Assembly: GCA_963792885.1 (NCBI GenBank)
Contig: CAWBXX010000001.1
Coordinates: forward strand, 186,001 to 250,000
Direction: 5' to 3'
Length of the DNA: 64,000 bases
Source of the DNA: DASWJZ01 sp963792885
GTDB lineage: Bacteria; Pseudomonadota; Alphaproteobacteria; Rhizobiales; Afifellaceae
Shown here: piece by piece, positions 1 to 8,589 of the stretch
Numbering within the stretch: the first letter of the stretch is position 1
How the letters are laid out: the number at the start of each line of letters is the position of its first letter
Position numbers and translations under genes: made by a program
Notes under the pieces: generated by a model
What the model saw: the letters and a program-made list of their open reading frames with translations, nothing else
What the model was told of the DNA's origin: nothing
Database searches by the model: none

Positions 1-1428
1 TGCAGGACGTCCGGGATATGGACGATCCGGCCTTCCTCGACGACGCGGCCAGCCACCGACCCGCGTCCGGCAACAGGAGGGTTATTGAGCATTTGTTGGT
101 GGAAGTCAGGAGAGTAACCCGACATTGCCACATAGCGCATCGTGCCCTCGATGGAACGAACGATGCCACCCTTGTCGGCGTGGCACAGCCGAAGCGCCAA
201 CTCTACGAGTGTGTCGAGCACGGTCTGCAAGTCGAACGCAGAGCGGCTTATGACCTTCAGCACGTCGGCCGTTGCAGTCTGTTGCGCCAACGCCTCGCGC
301 AACTCATTGAGCAGCCGAGCATTCTCGATGGCAATGACGGCCTGATCCGCGAAATTCTCCAGTAGCTCGATCTGCTTTTCGGAGAACGGCCGCACCTCCT
401 GGCGATAGATGACGATCGCGCCGATCAATTCCTCGTCCTTCAGCATCGGCGCGAGGACAAAGGTACGGGCATCCGCCAACTCGAGAAGCTGCCGGACGCT
501 CGAATTTGGCGGTTCATCAGGGACGAGGACGGCCAAATCTCTAACCTGGATCGGCCGCTTTTCATGTACGATTCTGCTGAGAGGGGAGTCCGGGCCAGGA
601 TTCAGGATCGGGTTGAGCCTGCGGAACTCCTCGAACGCCGCCGGCGCATTGAACAAGGCCACGTCGCGAAACACCTCATGCTCGCGCAGTACCAGGTTGC
701 CGAACTCCGCGCCACACAGGCGCGTCGCATTAGCGAGCACGGCCTCAAACACCGGCTCCAATGCGCCCGACGAGCGGCTTATGACCTTGAGCACGTCGGC
801 GGTGGCGGTCTGTTGCTCGAGCGCCTCGCTCACGTCGTGATTGCGGGTCTCAAGCTCAGCGAGGAGCCGGGCATTTTCGATGGCGATGACGGCCTGGTCG
901 GCGAAGGTCTGGAGCAGCGCTATCTGATCGGGCGAGAACGGACGCACTTCTTGACGGCGGATCGTAAGAGACCCGATCGCGCCGCCCTCCTTGGTCAGCG
1001 GAACCGTGAGAATCGTCCGGTGACCGAGCTGGGAGGCCATGGCCTGCCCTTCGGGAAACTCCTCGACCGCCGCCAAAAGATCGTGAACGTGGACCGGTTT
1101 CTCGTCGAGTACCCGCGCACCCCGCCGACCAATTCCGGTTCAGGGGTATTCTGTCAAAGCCGATGGGAATCTCGCCGTAGTGCCCTGCTACGACGAGCCA
1201 TTCGCCGTCCCTCAGCAGAATGATCGCATCGTACGCCTTGCAGAGCCGCGCTGCATGCTCGGTAATGGTGACGAGCACGGAGTCGAGCCCGGACGGGGAC
1301 GCCGCGATTGCGCGCAGGATTTCCCCGGTTGCAGCCAGCCGCTCCCGTGCCTCGCTTAGCTCCTGATCGGATGAAGCGGCTCCCGGCGACGGAGCGGTGC
1401 CGGGGGTATCCAAGCGGACTTCCCCCAT
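1..1428 (-). CDS. Multi-GAF sensor protein, C-terminus cut by window edge, one frameshift
   Basis: This is the N-terminal part of a cytoplasmic signalling protein made of at least three consecutive GAF domains. Each GAF ends with the typical helix FADQAVIAIENARLL (two copies, near 300-340 and 850-900), and GAF 2 and 3 begin with the repeated linker QTATADVLKVISRS. The output domain (kinase, cyclase or diguanylate cyclase) lies beyond position 1, so the class of enzyme is unknown. I chose ATG 1428 because GGGAGG sits six bases upstream; an upstream in-frame codon at 1455 would put this motif inside the gene. Reading is broken by one extra C in the CCC run at 1112-1114; removing it gives the expected GAF sequence RNWSAGRAVLDEKPVHVHDL. 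No transmembrane segment is seen, so it is probably soluble. The family assignment is firm, the function is not. Confidence 0.75.
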
Positions 1429-1583
1429 CCCGCGCCTCCCACGCCGTCCGGGCAAGCCAGATGCCGAAGATTAGCCGTTTCAGGATCGTTTGCTAGTAGC
1501 ATTCGAAGGGCTGGGTCGCCCTATGATCGCATCGATTGGTGTGCAGCTTTGCCGGAGCGCGGCTCAGCCCTGCGCTTCTTCCG

Positions 1584-1772
1584 TCAGGCGGAGAGGACGT
1601 CCTTCGCCGTGCCACGCTTACTACGCCGCTGCCTGCCATTCGTCGGCGGTTGCGGCGGGCTCTCGTGATACTCGACACGGACGCCGGGGAAGATGACGAC
1701 CTCTCCGGAGCTCTCGCGATGGCGCTCGGTCCGCTTCGACGCGCTGATGGCGAACTGAAGGATGTCAGCCAT
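1584..1772 (-). CDS. Small conserved-looking hypothetical protein (62 aa)
   Basis: The ORF encodes a short basic protein beginning MADILQF with a central GEVVIFPGVRVEYHE stretch and a Lys/Arg-rich tail. I recall similar small proteins carrying a GEVVIFPGVR-type motif in rhizobial genomes, but no function is known to me. It can also be read from a GTG at 1799, adding nine residues; ATG 1772 gives the more natural N-terminus. It lies downstream of DUF1491 on the same strand with a 45 bp gap, so it may be the last gene of that operon. No signal peptide or membrane segment is seen. Confidence 0.5.
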   Translation of the reverse strand: MADILQFAISASKRTERHRESSGEVVIFPGVRVEYHESPPQPPTNGRQRRSKRGTAKDVLSA

Positions 1773-1817
1773 GTCGGTCCCGTCTTTGCCCGATGACACG
1801 ATCTGGACGCATCATGG

Positions 1818-2195
1818 TTAACGACCGGTGAACTCCTTGTCCGTCGTTTCCTCGGCGAGATCAACGAAGGCGCGGCCTTGCCGGTCCTCGATGTCGACCT
1901 GCCACAAATCCGGATCGAAGCGGACCTCCTGCTCCATGCGCGTGCGCGTCGCGTCTTCGGAAAGCGCCCTTCCGATCAGAGAGAAGAGCCGGTCCGACGG
2001 CCGCTCGTCATCGAAGACGCTCTGCGGAGCCGGCCCATAGAGATCGAAGGCGCCGTCAAGCCTATCGACGACCACGAAGATCGTGCCGGCTTCCTCCGCG
2101 CCTCGTCGCGCGATCGAGATGAAGGCGCCTGCCGCCTCGGCGCGTCTTCGAAGCGCTGCCACCCAGAAGTCGGTGCGCAGCCTGGCGGCCATCAC
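1818..2195 (-). CDS. DUF1491 family protein
   Basis: A 125-residue protein matching the DUF1491 pattern: N-terminal RLRTDFWVAALRRRAE, then GTIFVVVDRLDGAFDLYGPA, and a C-terminal acidic/aromatic segment with FDPDLWQVDIEDRQG. The family is widespread in alphaproteobacteria and has no established role. Its ATG overlaps the TGA of the upstream PAS/peptidoglycan-binding gene by four bases (ATGA), which implies translational coupling and a shared role or at least shared expression. No export signal is seen, so a cytoplasmic location is likely. Length is normal for the family. Confidence 0.85.
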   Translation of the reverse strand: MMAARLRTDFWVAALRRRAEAAGAFISIARRGAEEAGTIFVVVDRLDGAFDLYGPAPQSVFDDERPSDRLFSLIGRALSEDATRTRMEQEVRFDPDLWQVDIEDRQGRAFVDLAEETTDKEFTGR

Positions 2196-4168
2196 CCGTC
2201 GCGCATCGCGCCGGTGGCTCTGAGCTCGACGATGAGACCGTCGCTGATCTCGCCCGTGACCGGCAGATTATGGTCGCGCTGGAAACGCATGATCGCCGCG
2301 CGTGTGTCCGGCCCAACAACGCCATCCGCATTGAGCGGGCCGTAGGCGGAAAGCGCGAGTGCATTCTGCACGGCGGCGACTAGCGGATCGGCCGCCACGG
2401 CGTTGTCCTCCTGCGCCGCATCGCTTTGTGTGGCGGCGGCGGGCGTGACGCGCGCAGTCTCGGCCGACGCAGAGGCGGAAAGGATTGCGGCAAGAAGGTC
2501 GACGCTTGCTTCCCCGGTCGGCGCTCGGCCAACCGATTTCTCGAAAGAGCGGATTGCCGCCTCGGTTTGTGGCCCGAATATCCCGTCGATCGCGCCTGCA
2601 TAGAAGCTGGAGCGCGCTAGCGCCACTTGCACCGCGCGAACCAGCGCGTCTTCCTTTGCCGTCTCGGGCTCAACTTTCGCGGCGCGCGTCGTAAAGAGCG
2701 GCGCTGGATGATGCCGCGGCTGGAAGAACAGAGCATTCGTCCCGATTGCGACGGCAATCGCCACAAACGCGGCGGCAGGCACCACGCCCGGCTGCTGCAG
2801 AAGCACGCCAAAAACAGCTCGGATGTCAGCCAGCTTCGGCACGATCCTCTGTTTGCCCCTTTGTGTTGTTGCAACGTCCGCCAGGTCGAGCCTGACGCTC
2901 AGCACCAAACGGTCTTCTCGCCGATCGACGACAAGCGTGCCGCCGGTACCCTCGATCAAGGCCTGAAGCGTCGTGCGATCGAATGGACGGTCCAAGCTCG
3001 CCGCTTCGGCATCCTCGGCCGAGCGCTCCGCCGTGACCCGCAGCAAGACGATACCCTTCAGCCTGCGCGCGTCAATGCGGATCGCACCATCTGCGCCGGC
3101 TACCGTCAGCGCAGCCTCCAGTGCCAGATGCGTGATGCGCCGGCCGATCTGCAGGTCGCATGCGGCGACGAGATTGCCGTCGCGCTCAACTGTGATCGCG
3201 ATCCCCTTGGCCTCGGCGCGTGGGCTTGCCTGACGCAGCGCGAAGGCAACCGCCGTGCCGATGTCGCTTGCGGGGCGCGGCGGCTCCGCGGCAGCCGGCT
3301 CGGCGTCGGCATCCGTCGATGTGCTTTTCCCGATCGGCTTTTCGACGTCAGCGGCGGACACAAAGCGAAGCGATGCAGCTCCTCCCTCATTCGGCGACGC
3401 CATCCATGTTTCCGGGCTCCTGCCCCGGCCCGTTCCGATGCCCGCGACCTCGACGGATTCGCCCCCTTCCTTGCAGCGACGAAGCGCATCGGCGACGCCG
3501 GGCATCTCTGCCGGCTCGAACACGCTCGTAATCGGATGCTCGAATGCATCGGGAAGAAGACCCAAGCGCCGGCGCGCAGCCTGCGTTGCTGCAAGCACCG
3601 AACCTTCCCGGTCGACAATGACCACGGCTTCGAAAGGCGCGAGCTCGTCAAGGCACGCGACACGCTCGAGCGCCGTCGCGCGCGATAGCGGCATGATGGG
3701 TGCCCTCACCGCGGGGCGCGGCTGCGCGCGTGGCGCCATGACGGAGCGCGCGAGCGCCGGTGCTGACGCGAAAAGTGGAGCCATCATGGCGGCTACCATG
3801 CTGCTATGGGAGAGCGGCTCCTCGACCGCAAAGAGATAGAGGATCAGCCAGCCGACGAGAGCTGCGAGAACGATGCCGCTGACGAAGGCCGCACGTCGTG
3901 GCTTGTTCGACGCCAGCGCGTGCGAAATGACGAGATAGCCCGAGGCGATCGCCGCCGGCACGGCGAGCGGAGCGTTCAGCGCGATCGAGAAGAGCAGAAG
4001 CACCGGAAGGCCGAGCACGGCCGCGAGCCCTGCGCTCGCGATCGCTCGCGCCGCGAGCGCATCGGCGCGTCCGGCGGAGGTGCGAAGCGGCGGCACCGCG
4101 GCAAGGACAAGGCTCCGGAAATTGAAACGGAGCGCGCCCATCTGCGATTGCCCGGCAATCGAAGGCAT
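2192..4168 (-). CDS. Membrane PAS-domain protein with kinase-like region and two C-terminal peptidoglycan-binding domains
   Basis: A 658-residue multi-domain protein. Residues about 40-150 hold four to five hydrophobic segments in which short loops alternate with helices. A PAS-like domain follows (about 165-260, ERVACLDELAPFEAVVIVDR). Residues about 300-430 resemble a histidine-kinase dimerisation/ATPase region but lack a clear H-box and G-boxes, so it is probably not a working kinase. A further membrane segment (about 470-490, VPAAAFVAIAVAIGTNALFF) leads to two PG_binding_1 repeats, each with the FGPQTEAAIRSFE or VGPDTRAAIMRFQ core, that would lie in the periplasm. The layout suggests linking cell-wall state to a cytoplasmic sensor. 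It is translationally coupled to DUF1491. The start at 4168 is the only good one. Domains are clear; the role is inference. Confidence 0.7.
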   Translation of the reverse strand: MPSIAGQSQMGALRFNFRSLVLAAVPPLRTSAGRADALAARAIASAGLAAVLGLPVLLLFSIALNAPLAVPAAIASGYLVISHALASNKPRRAAFVSGIVLAALVGWLILYLFAVEEPLSHSSMVAAMMAPLFASAPALARSVMAPRAQPRPAVRAPIMPLSRATALERVACLDELAPFEAVVIVDREGSVLAATQAARRRLGLLPDAFEHPITSVFEPAEMPGVADALRRCKEGGESVEVAGIGTGRGRSPETWMASPNEGGAASLRFVSAADVEKPIGKSTSTDADAEPAAAEPPRPASDIGTAVAFALRQASPRAEAKGIAITVERDGNLVAACDLQIGRRITHLALEAALTVAGADGAIRIDARRLKGIVLLRVTAERSAEDAEAASLDRPFDRTTLQALIEGTGGTLVVDRREDRLVLSVRLDLADVATTQRGKQRIVPKLADIRAVFGVLLQQPGVVPAAAFVAIAVAIGTNALFFQPRHHPAPLFTTRAAKVEPETAKEDALVRAVQVALARSSFYAGAIDGIFGPQTEAAIRSFEKSVGRAPTGEASVDLLAAILSASASAETARVTPAAATQSDAAQEDNAVAADPLVAAVQNALALSAYGPLNADGVVGPDTRAAIMRFQRDHNLPVTGEISDGLIVELRATGAMRDG

Positions 4169-4451
4169 TCAGTAGCCTTTGCTCGGCGTAAACGTCGCCT
4201 CGCACATTCAAGAGCTGATTTTAATGAAGGCTGAAACGTTCGCTCCCACGAGCCTTTCGAGCGGGCTTTGTGGGTCAGAAGATTGCGTCAGGGTTAAGCG
4301 ATGCTTGCTCGACGCCCATGATCGGAGCGTCGCTTAGAAAGCGTTAAGCGCGTTCGCGAAAAAGGCACAAAATTCGTACTTCATTCGGAAGCGGCTCTTC
4401 ACCTTGCCATGTTTGCATGTGCAAATAGAAGAGAAGGCCACAGGGACTGGC

Positions 4452-4787
4452 ATGTTTGTACTGCGTTCGCTTTTCTGGCTGTCGGCTGTCGTCCTGCTTT
4501 TGCCCCCATCAGCGGACGGAAAGGACCCGGCGCCGCGTGTGAGCCTGATCCACACTGCTTATGCGGCGCGAGCGCTGCTCGAAGATTTCTCCGGTATCTG
4601 CGTGCGCAATCCCGATGCCTGCTCGGCGAGCCGCGAGGCGCTCGCGCTTCTCGGTCGGAAAATCGAGACCGGGGCCAGTGTCGTCTCCGCCGGCATCGCC
4701 GCGAGCCATGGACAGACGACGCAGGTCGATCACGGCACGCTGACGGCCTCCGATCTCGCGATCGCCTGGTCGGCCCCGGAAAAGTAG
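4452..4787 (+). CDS. DUF5330 domain protein, membrane-anchored or secreted
   Basis: About 111 residues beginning MFVLRSLFWLSAVVLLLPPSADG, a clear signal peptide or N-terminal anchor, followed by a small domain with a conserved Cys pair in DFSGICVRNPDACSA. This matches DUF5330, a rhizobial family of unknown function. ATG 4452 is preferred over an in-frame upstream ATG at 4404, because the longer form would bury the signal peptide and a GAAGGCC-type Shine-Dalgarno sequence precedes 4452. The protein is expected in the periplasm or attached to the inner membrane. It stands alone, 82 bp ahead of sufE. Confidence 0.75.
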   Translation: MFVLRSLFWLSAVVLLLPPSADGKDPAPRVSLIHTAYAARALLEDFSGICVRNPDACSASREALALLGRKIETGASVVSAGIAASHGQTTQVDHGTLTASDLAIAWSAPEK

Positions 4788-4868
4788 CCTCGGCGCGACC
4801 CGACCCCCGGGGCCGCAGGGATTTGCGGCGGTCGGCATTACCCACCACATGATGATAAGGTGGGCCTC

Positions 4869-5321
4869 ATGAATACAGTCGAATCCGCCATCGACGAGGT
4901 CGTCGAGAACTTCTCCTTCCTCGACGATTGGGAAGATCGCTACCGCTACGTGATCGAGCTTGGGAAGAGCCTGCCGGCTCTCACTGAGGAGGAGCACAGC
5001 GACACCAACAAGGTGCGCGGCTGCGCGAGCCAGGTCTGGTTTGTCAGCAAGGTGATGCGAAACGGCGAGACGCGGCTGACGTTCCGAGGCGACAGCGACG
5101 CCCATATCGTGCGCGGCCTGATCGCGATACTGCTCGCGCTCTATTCTGGCCGGACGGCGCGCGAGATCGTCGAGATGGATGCGGAGGCCGTCTTCGGACG
5201 GATCGGGCTCCGCGAACATCTGACCTCCCAGCGCTCGAATGGCCTTTCTTCCATGGTGGCGCGCATCCGCTCTGACGCCGCGACCGCCCTTTCCGGCGCT
5301 CAGGCGATCTCCGGCCGGTAG
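4869..5321 (+). CDS. sufE: SufE-family Fe-S cluster assembly sulfur acceptor
   Basis: A protein of about 150 residues with the SufE fold signature: DDWEDRYRYVIELGKSLPAL near the N-terminus, then NKVRGCASQVWFVS, where the Cys of the RGC motif (about residue 51) is the persulfide-accepting residue. SufE takes sulfur from the cysteine desulfurase SufS and passes it to the SufBCD scaffold in the cytosol. The suf operon itself is not in this window, so this is a detached copy, as is common in alphaproteobacteria. ATG 4869 is preferred to a GTG at 4860, with AAGG just upstream. The 3' end overlaps the convergent DUF6456 gene by 22 bases. Confidence 0.93.
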   Translation: MNTVESAIDEVVENFSFLDDWEDRYRYVIELGKSLPALTEEEHSDTNKVRGCASQVWFVSKVMRNGETRLTFRGDSDAHIVRGLIAILLALYSGRTAREIVEMDAEAVFGRIGLREHLTSQRSNGLSSMVARIRSDAATALSGAQAISGR

Positions 5322-6107
5322 TCGTCGGTGCCCCAATGGCGGAGCTTTCCGGAGGCTGGCCTTCCTGTCGCGGTTGCCGTCAGACCGTAGTGGCGCGCCA
5401 GACCTTCGAGTGCGATGCGAAGCACAAGCTTTGCCGATCGCGCTGGCCATCGTCGCTCGCGCTCCACGGTCTCCAGCCCCTTCAGGAAGCAGCAGACGTC
5501 GACGAGGACGCCTGAGAGCTCCGGACCGACCGCGCGCATGGCGCGATCGAAGCGCAGCCGGGCGGCGAGCGCCATGTCTGTCAGATCGGCGAGCCCTGCT
5601 CCATCGGATCTGCGGCCTCTGCTCACGCTTGCCGACCAGTTCGCGGTGACGCGGGGTTGCAGCCGGCCAACCTCGAAATCGCGCCGCAGCCTTTCGGCCG
5701 CCTCGGTTGCATGCGGTTTCAGCCACGGCTCGCCGCCTTTGGCAACGCGCCGCGCCAACGGGGCGACCGGGCTCTCATCGAGATCGACCACAACCGAGGC
5801 GCCTCGCCCGTCCAGTCTCTTCTCGCCAAGAGTTCCATGCTGGGCACGGAACGGCCGCTCTGTGTCCTTTCGCCGCTTGAGCCATGCGGCGGCGGCGGGC
5901 GCGGCAGCGAACGCTTCCCGGCTCGACCTCGATCAGGAGCCCCGCCGCCAGGAAGCGGCGAAGCTCCGCTTCGGAAAGGTCAATTGCGGCCGGCATTCCC
6001 GCCGGACAGCCGGTAGCGCCCCTCCCCTGCCGCTACGAGCCGCGCGGAGGATCGCCGCAAAGCGCGGCGAGCAGCGCTGCGCCCGCCGTTTCCGCCTTCC
6101 TCGGCAT
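5300..6107 (-). CDS. DUF6456 domain protein, interrupted by several single-base insertions
   Basis: The C-terminal 163 residues (5300-5791) are continuous and match DUF6456, with AARLRFDRAMRAVGPELSGV and a VDVCCFLKGLETVERERRWP core that resembles a phage-type or regulatory helical fold. The N-terminal part is split over three frames: MPRKAETAGAALLAAL (from 6107), LVAAGEGRYRLSGG, and MPAAIDLSEAELRRFLAAG (5996). Joining them needs +1 corrections near 6060, 5998 and 5900-5920. The start ATG overlaps the TGA of the DnaA-C gene by one base (TGATG), giving translational coupling. The pairing of a DnaA domain IV protein with DUF6456 recurs in rhizobia as far as I know; the function is not established. 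I take the breaks as sequence errors, but a decayed gene is possible. Confidence 0.65.
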
Positions 6108-6505
6108 CACGCCGCCTCGAGCACGAGGAAACCCTGATGCCAGCGGTCGAGCGCCGTCTCCAGGCAAGAGAGCACGCGGTCGAACTTCGGGTCGTCGCGG
6201 CTGTCTTCCACGCAGGCGCAGGCGTGCGCCACGGTCGTGCGGTCGCGCCCGAAGTTCCGACCGACCTGCGAAAGGCTGAGGCCGAGGTGGACGTGCGCGA
6301 GATACATCGCCGTCTGGCGCGCGAAGGCGGCGGAGGCGCGACCGCGCCTCTCCGCCCTAAGCTCCGCAATCGAGATGCGGAGCGCCGCGCCGACGAGCGT
6401 CACGATGAACCGGCAGGCGCTTTCCGAATCAATTCGCTCGGCGCGTCCGCCGCAGCCACCCCGAACCCGTTCCGTCCAGGCCCTCCCGCAACCGTCGCTT
6501 GCCAT
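6107..6505 (-). CDS. Stand-alone DnaA domain IV-like helix-turn-helix protein
   Basis: A protein of about 132 residues whose C-terminal half matches the DNA-binding domain IV of DnaA: RQTAMYLAHVHLGLSLSQVG followed by RNFGRDRTTVAHACACVED, which parallels the DnaA-box recognition signature GRDHTTVxHA. There is no AAA+ ATPase, so it cannot initiate replication by itself; it could compete for or modulate DnaA-box-like sites or act as a transcription regulator. ATG 6505 is preferred because GGGAGG lies five bases upstream; a TTG at 6520 is in frame. It is coupled to DUF6456 by a TGATG junction. Upstream DNA (6506-6700) contains an AT-richer patch around 6525-6545 that may hold its promoter. Confidence 0.8.
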   Translation of the reverse strand: MASDGCGRAWTERVRGGCGGRAERIDSESACRFIVTLVGAALRISIAELRAERRGRASAAFARQTAMYLAHVHLGLSLSQVGRNFGRDRTTVAHACACVEDSRDDPKFDRVLSCLETALDRWHQGFLVLEAA

Positions 6506-6706
6506 TCTCGCCTCCCGCAATCTAGGATTGTTTTCCTATAATCCGACGCGGGCAAGCGGGGATAAGTCTCCAGCCCGCACCGCGGGAGGGGACAACAAAA
6601 AAGAAATCCCCGCCGCTTCAACCGGCGACAGGATGACCGCGACAGAGACGGAGGCGGCACCGATGCCGGCAAGAAAATCCCGCAGTGACGCGAAGAGGGA
6701 ATGGAG

Positions 6707-7170
6707 ATGAGCGGCTCAGTAGTGCCGCCGCGTGGGCGATCGGCGAGACGATTAGGGCGGGCGCGGAGGCCTATGACCGGGCTCGCGATCTGCCGAGGCT
6801 TGCGCGCGTCGATCCGCTCGCCGGGATTGCGGACACCGCAGAGAACGTCACGCAGATCGTCGCGAAGCTTGAGCGCGCCCTGCGAGCCGAGCGGAACCGC
6901 GCGCGCTCAGGCCATTGGACCTACGATCTCAACCGGCACATCGCGCTCCGCCAAGCCCATCGTGCTGAGACGGAGCGGCTCGCCGCGATCCGCGCAGGGC
7001 GGACGCCAACCGGCGACCTAGCGCTTCTGGCCAAGCCCCATCTTCTTGGCGAGCGTCGAGCGCGCTTTGGCGTAATTCGGCGCGACCATCGGATAGTCGG
7101 CGGGAAGGCCCCATTTCTCGCGGTACTGCTTCCGGCGTCAGGTCGTAATGCGTGCGCAGGTGCCGCTTGA
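6707..7170 (+). CDS. Hypothetical protein, probable early frameshift, uncertain 3' end
   Basis: A soluble, Arg-rich protein with AWAIGETIRAGAEAYDRARD and GHWTYDLNRHIALRQAHRAE. The second block looks like conserved sequence, though I cannot name a family. The best ribosome site (AGAGGGA at 6694-6700) points to ATG 6707, but that frame fits the downstream protein only after a one-base correction near 6718; the uncorrected frame would begin at a GTG at 6685. As read it runs to 7170 and overlaps the last 150 bases of the convergent mucR, which is improbable, so a second indel near 7000 may hide a stop around 7020. Existence of a gene is likely; both ends are unsure. Confidence 0.4.
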
Positions 7171-7423
7171 GCGATTTGAATTTCTGCCCGTCCTCCAGAC
7201 AGATGATGTAGTCGGGCATGACGGATTTGCGCGCCGGCACGGCCGGCTTCAGAGGCTCCGCCGCCGGCTCGACCTTGCCTGAGGCGGTGCGGTGAAGCGC
7301 GGCGTGAATTTCCCTGATGAGACTCGTAAGATCGGAGGACGCGATATTGTTGCTGCTCACATAGGCGGACACGATCTCCGCCGTCAGCTCAATGAGATTG
7401 TCCTTTTCCATGCTACCGGCCAT
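7018..7423 (-). CDS. mucR: MucR/Ros family zinc-finger transcriptional regulator, one frameshift
   Basis: MucR-type proteins are H-NS-like global regulators of rhizobia and Brucella that bind AT-rich DNA, controlling exopolysaccharide, motility and virulence genes. The protein opens with NLIELTAEIVSAYVSSNNIA, the family N-terminal oligomerisation region, and carries the Ros-type Cys2His2 finger CLEDGQKFKSLKRHLRTHYD (Cys near residue 77). An extra base in the GGAAGC context near 7127 shifts the frame after LTPE; removing it restores QYREKWGLPADYPMVAPNYA and KKMGLGQKR ending at a TAG at 7020-7018. GAGGAG lies five bases before ATG 7423. The normal length of about 135 residues is restored by the correction. 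Confidence 0.88.
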
Positions 7424-7824
7424 TGAACTCCTCGTGGCCCACTGCGACGGCGCCGGTACTCGACACCCGCGGCCGGGAGCTTTAGTAACAATCTAGAGTT
7501 TTTGCAATTGCAAGCTTTGTCGCGCGCGTTCTTTCGGCAATGTTCAGATCATCGAGTGAGTTAGCCCAGCGCTTGTGCAAGTCGATGACGGCAGGGCGGG
7601 CTCGCTCATCTGCATAAGGCCCACTTTATGCGGATGTTCCCCTGCCGATAGGCGCTCTTCGGCATCCCGCTAAACTCGCGATCGTCGCGCGGGGCTCAGA
7701 AAGATTGCCGTAGGGATGAAATGCCCCGCTTCGGCCGATACGCTTGAGCCGAATGCGCGCCTCCCGGGAAGGCATAGAGTCTGAGCATGGCTTCCGCTAA
7801 GAACGTCGTCCGGGAGGGATGCAG
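7424..7824. other. Non-coding interval between mucR and the Mrp operon
   Basis: About 400 bases without a convincing gene. The first 100 bases upstream of mucR are clearly AT-richer than the surroundings (around 7480-7520) and contain a perfect 12-base palindrome listed separately. The remainder is GC-rich and shows short ORFs on both strands that lack coding character. The promoter of the Mrp operon should lie at its right end, but I could not identify -35/-10 boxes with confidence. GGGAGGG at 7812-7818 serves as the ribosome site of the first Mrp gene. Confidence 0.5.
7502..7513. promoter_or_regulatory. Perfect 12-base palindrome upstream of mucR
   Basis: TTGCAATTGCAA reads identically on both strands and sits in an AT-rich patch about 80 bases upstream of the mucR start codon. 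MucR regulators are known to bind AT-rich promoter DNA and to repress their own genes, so this could be an autoregulatory or other dimeric-regulator site. The assignment to MucR is inference from position and composition only. Confidence 0.4.
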
Positions 7825-8306
7825 ATGCGAACCGCGAGCCTGGCGGGCTTTCTGTTGCTGTTCTGGCTGGCGCTGTCGGGGCACTACACGCCCTGGCTCG
7901 TCGCCATGGGTGTCGTCAGCGCGATTGCTGACTGCGCTTGCGGCGCGCCGCATGGGCATCGCCGACGAGGAAGGCCATCCCGTGCAGCTCATCCCCGGCG
8001 CCTTCACCTATTTTCCCTGGCTCGCCCTGTGAGATCGTGAAGTCGGCGTGGAGCGTGACGCAAGATCATCCTTCACCCGCGCCTGCCGATCTCGCCGACC
8101 ATGACGGTCGTGAAGGCAAGCCAGCGAACCGCCGCCGGGCATCGTCACCTACGCCAACTCGATCACGCTGACGCCCGGGCACGATCACGGTCGGCGTCGA
8201 GCGGCAACGACCTGACCGTGCACGCGCTTGGTCGCGCGAGGGCGCGCTCGATCTGGAGGCCGGCGGCATGGATACGCGCGCGCGGCGCTTCGAGGGCGGC
8301 GCCTGA
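7825..8306 (+). CDS. mrpE: Mrp-like Na+/H+ antiporter subunit E, multiply frameshifted
   Basis: MrpE is a small membrane subunit of the multisubunit Mrp/Mnh cation-proton antiporter. The reading begins MRTASLAGFLLLFWLALSGH and continues in other frames as ARRMGIADEEGHPVQLIPGA, FTYFPWLALEIVKSAWSVT and a TITVGVE-type C-terminal segment, all family-typical. At least seven +1 corrections are needed (near 7927, 8031, 8066, 8141, 8180, 8203 and 8232). ATG 7825 lies six bases after GGGAGGG; the ATG at 7819 touches the ribosome site. The TGA at 8304-8306 overlaps the start of mrpF. Homology is clear; the broken state is most likely a sequence artefact. Confidence 0.75.
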
Positions 8307-8589
8307 TGTTCGCGGCCGCGGCCGCCGCGATCCTCGTCGCCCTCGCGCTCGTGGTCGTGCGCGCGATCAGGGGCCCGTCCGTCTTCGACCGCGTTCTTGC
8401 CGGCAATTCGGTCGGGACGCTCGCCATCCTGCTCCTCGCGGTCGTCGGCTTCCTGACCGGCCGCCCGGAATTCCTCGACATCGGGCTGACCTATGGCCTG
8501 CTCAACCTGATCGGCACGCTGGCGGTGCTGAAGTTCTTCCGCCACGGCGATCTCGCCTACGACGCGAGCGACGAGAGGCCGATCGGTGA
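8306..8589 (+). CDS. mrpF: Mrp-like antiporter subunit F
   Basis: A membrane subunit of about 93 residues with three predicted helices: MFAAAAAAILVALALVVVRA, then GNSVGTLAILLLAVVGFLTG, and GLTYGLLNLIGTLAVLKFFR. The conserved GPSVFDRVLAGN loop is the MrpF signature. The start overlaps the stop of mrpE (TGATG). Its end is blurred by indels after YDASDER; the most sensible stop is the TGA at 8587-8589, overlapping the GTG start of mrpG as GTGA. Most of the gene is read without interruption, so this subunit is among the best supported of the operon. Confidence 0.82.

Noticed and set aside
4295..4336. Inverted repeat TAAGCGA ... TCGCTTA between the PAS/peptidoglycan-binding gene and DUF5330
   Set aside because: Arms of seven bases, 28 apart, are expected by chance, and there is no supporting promoter context.
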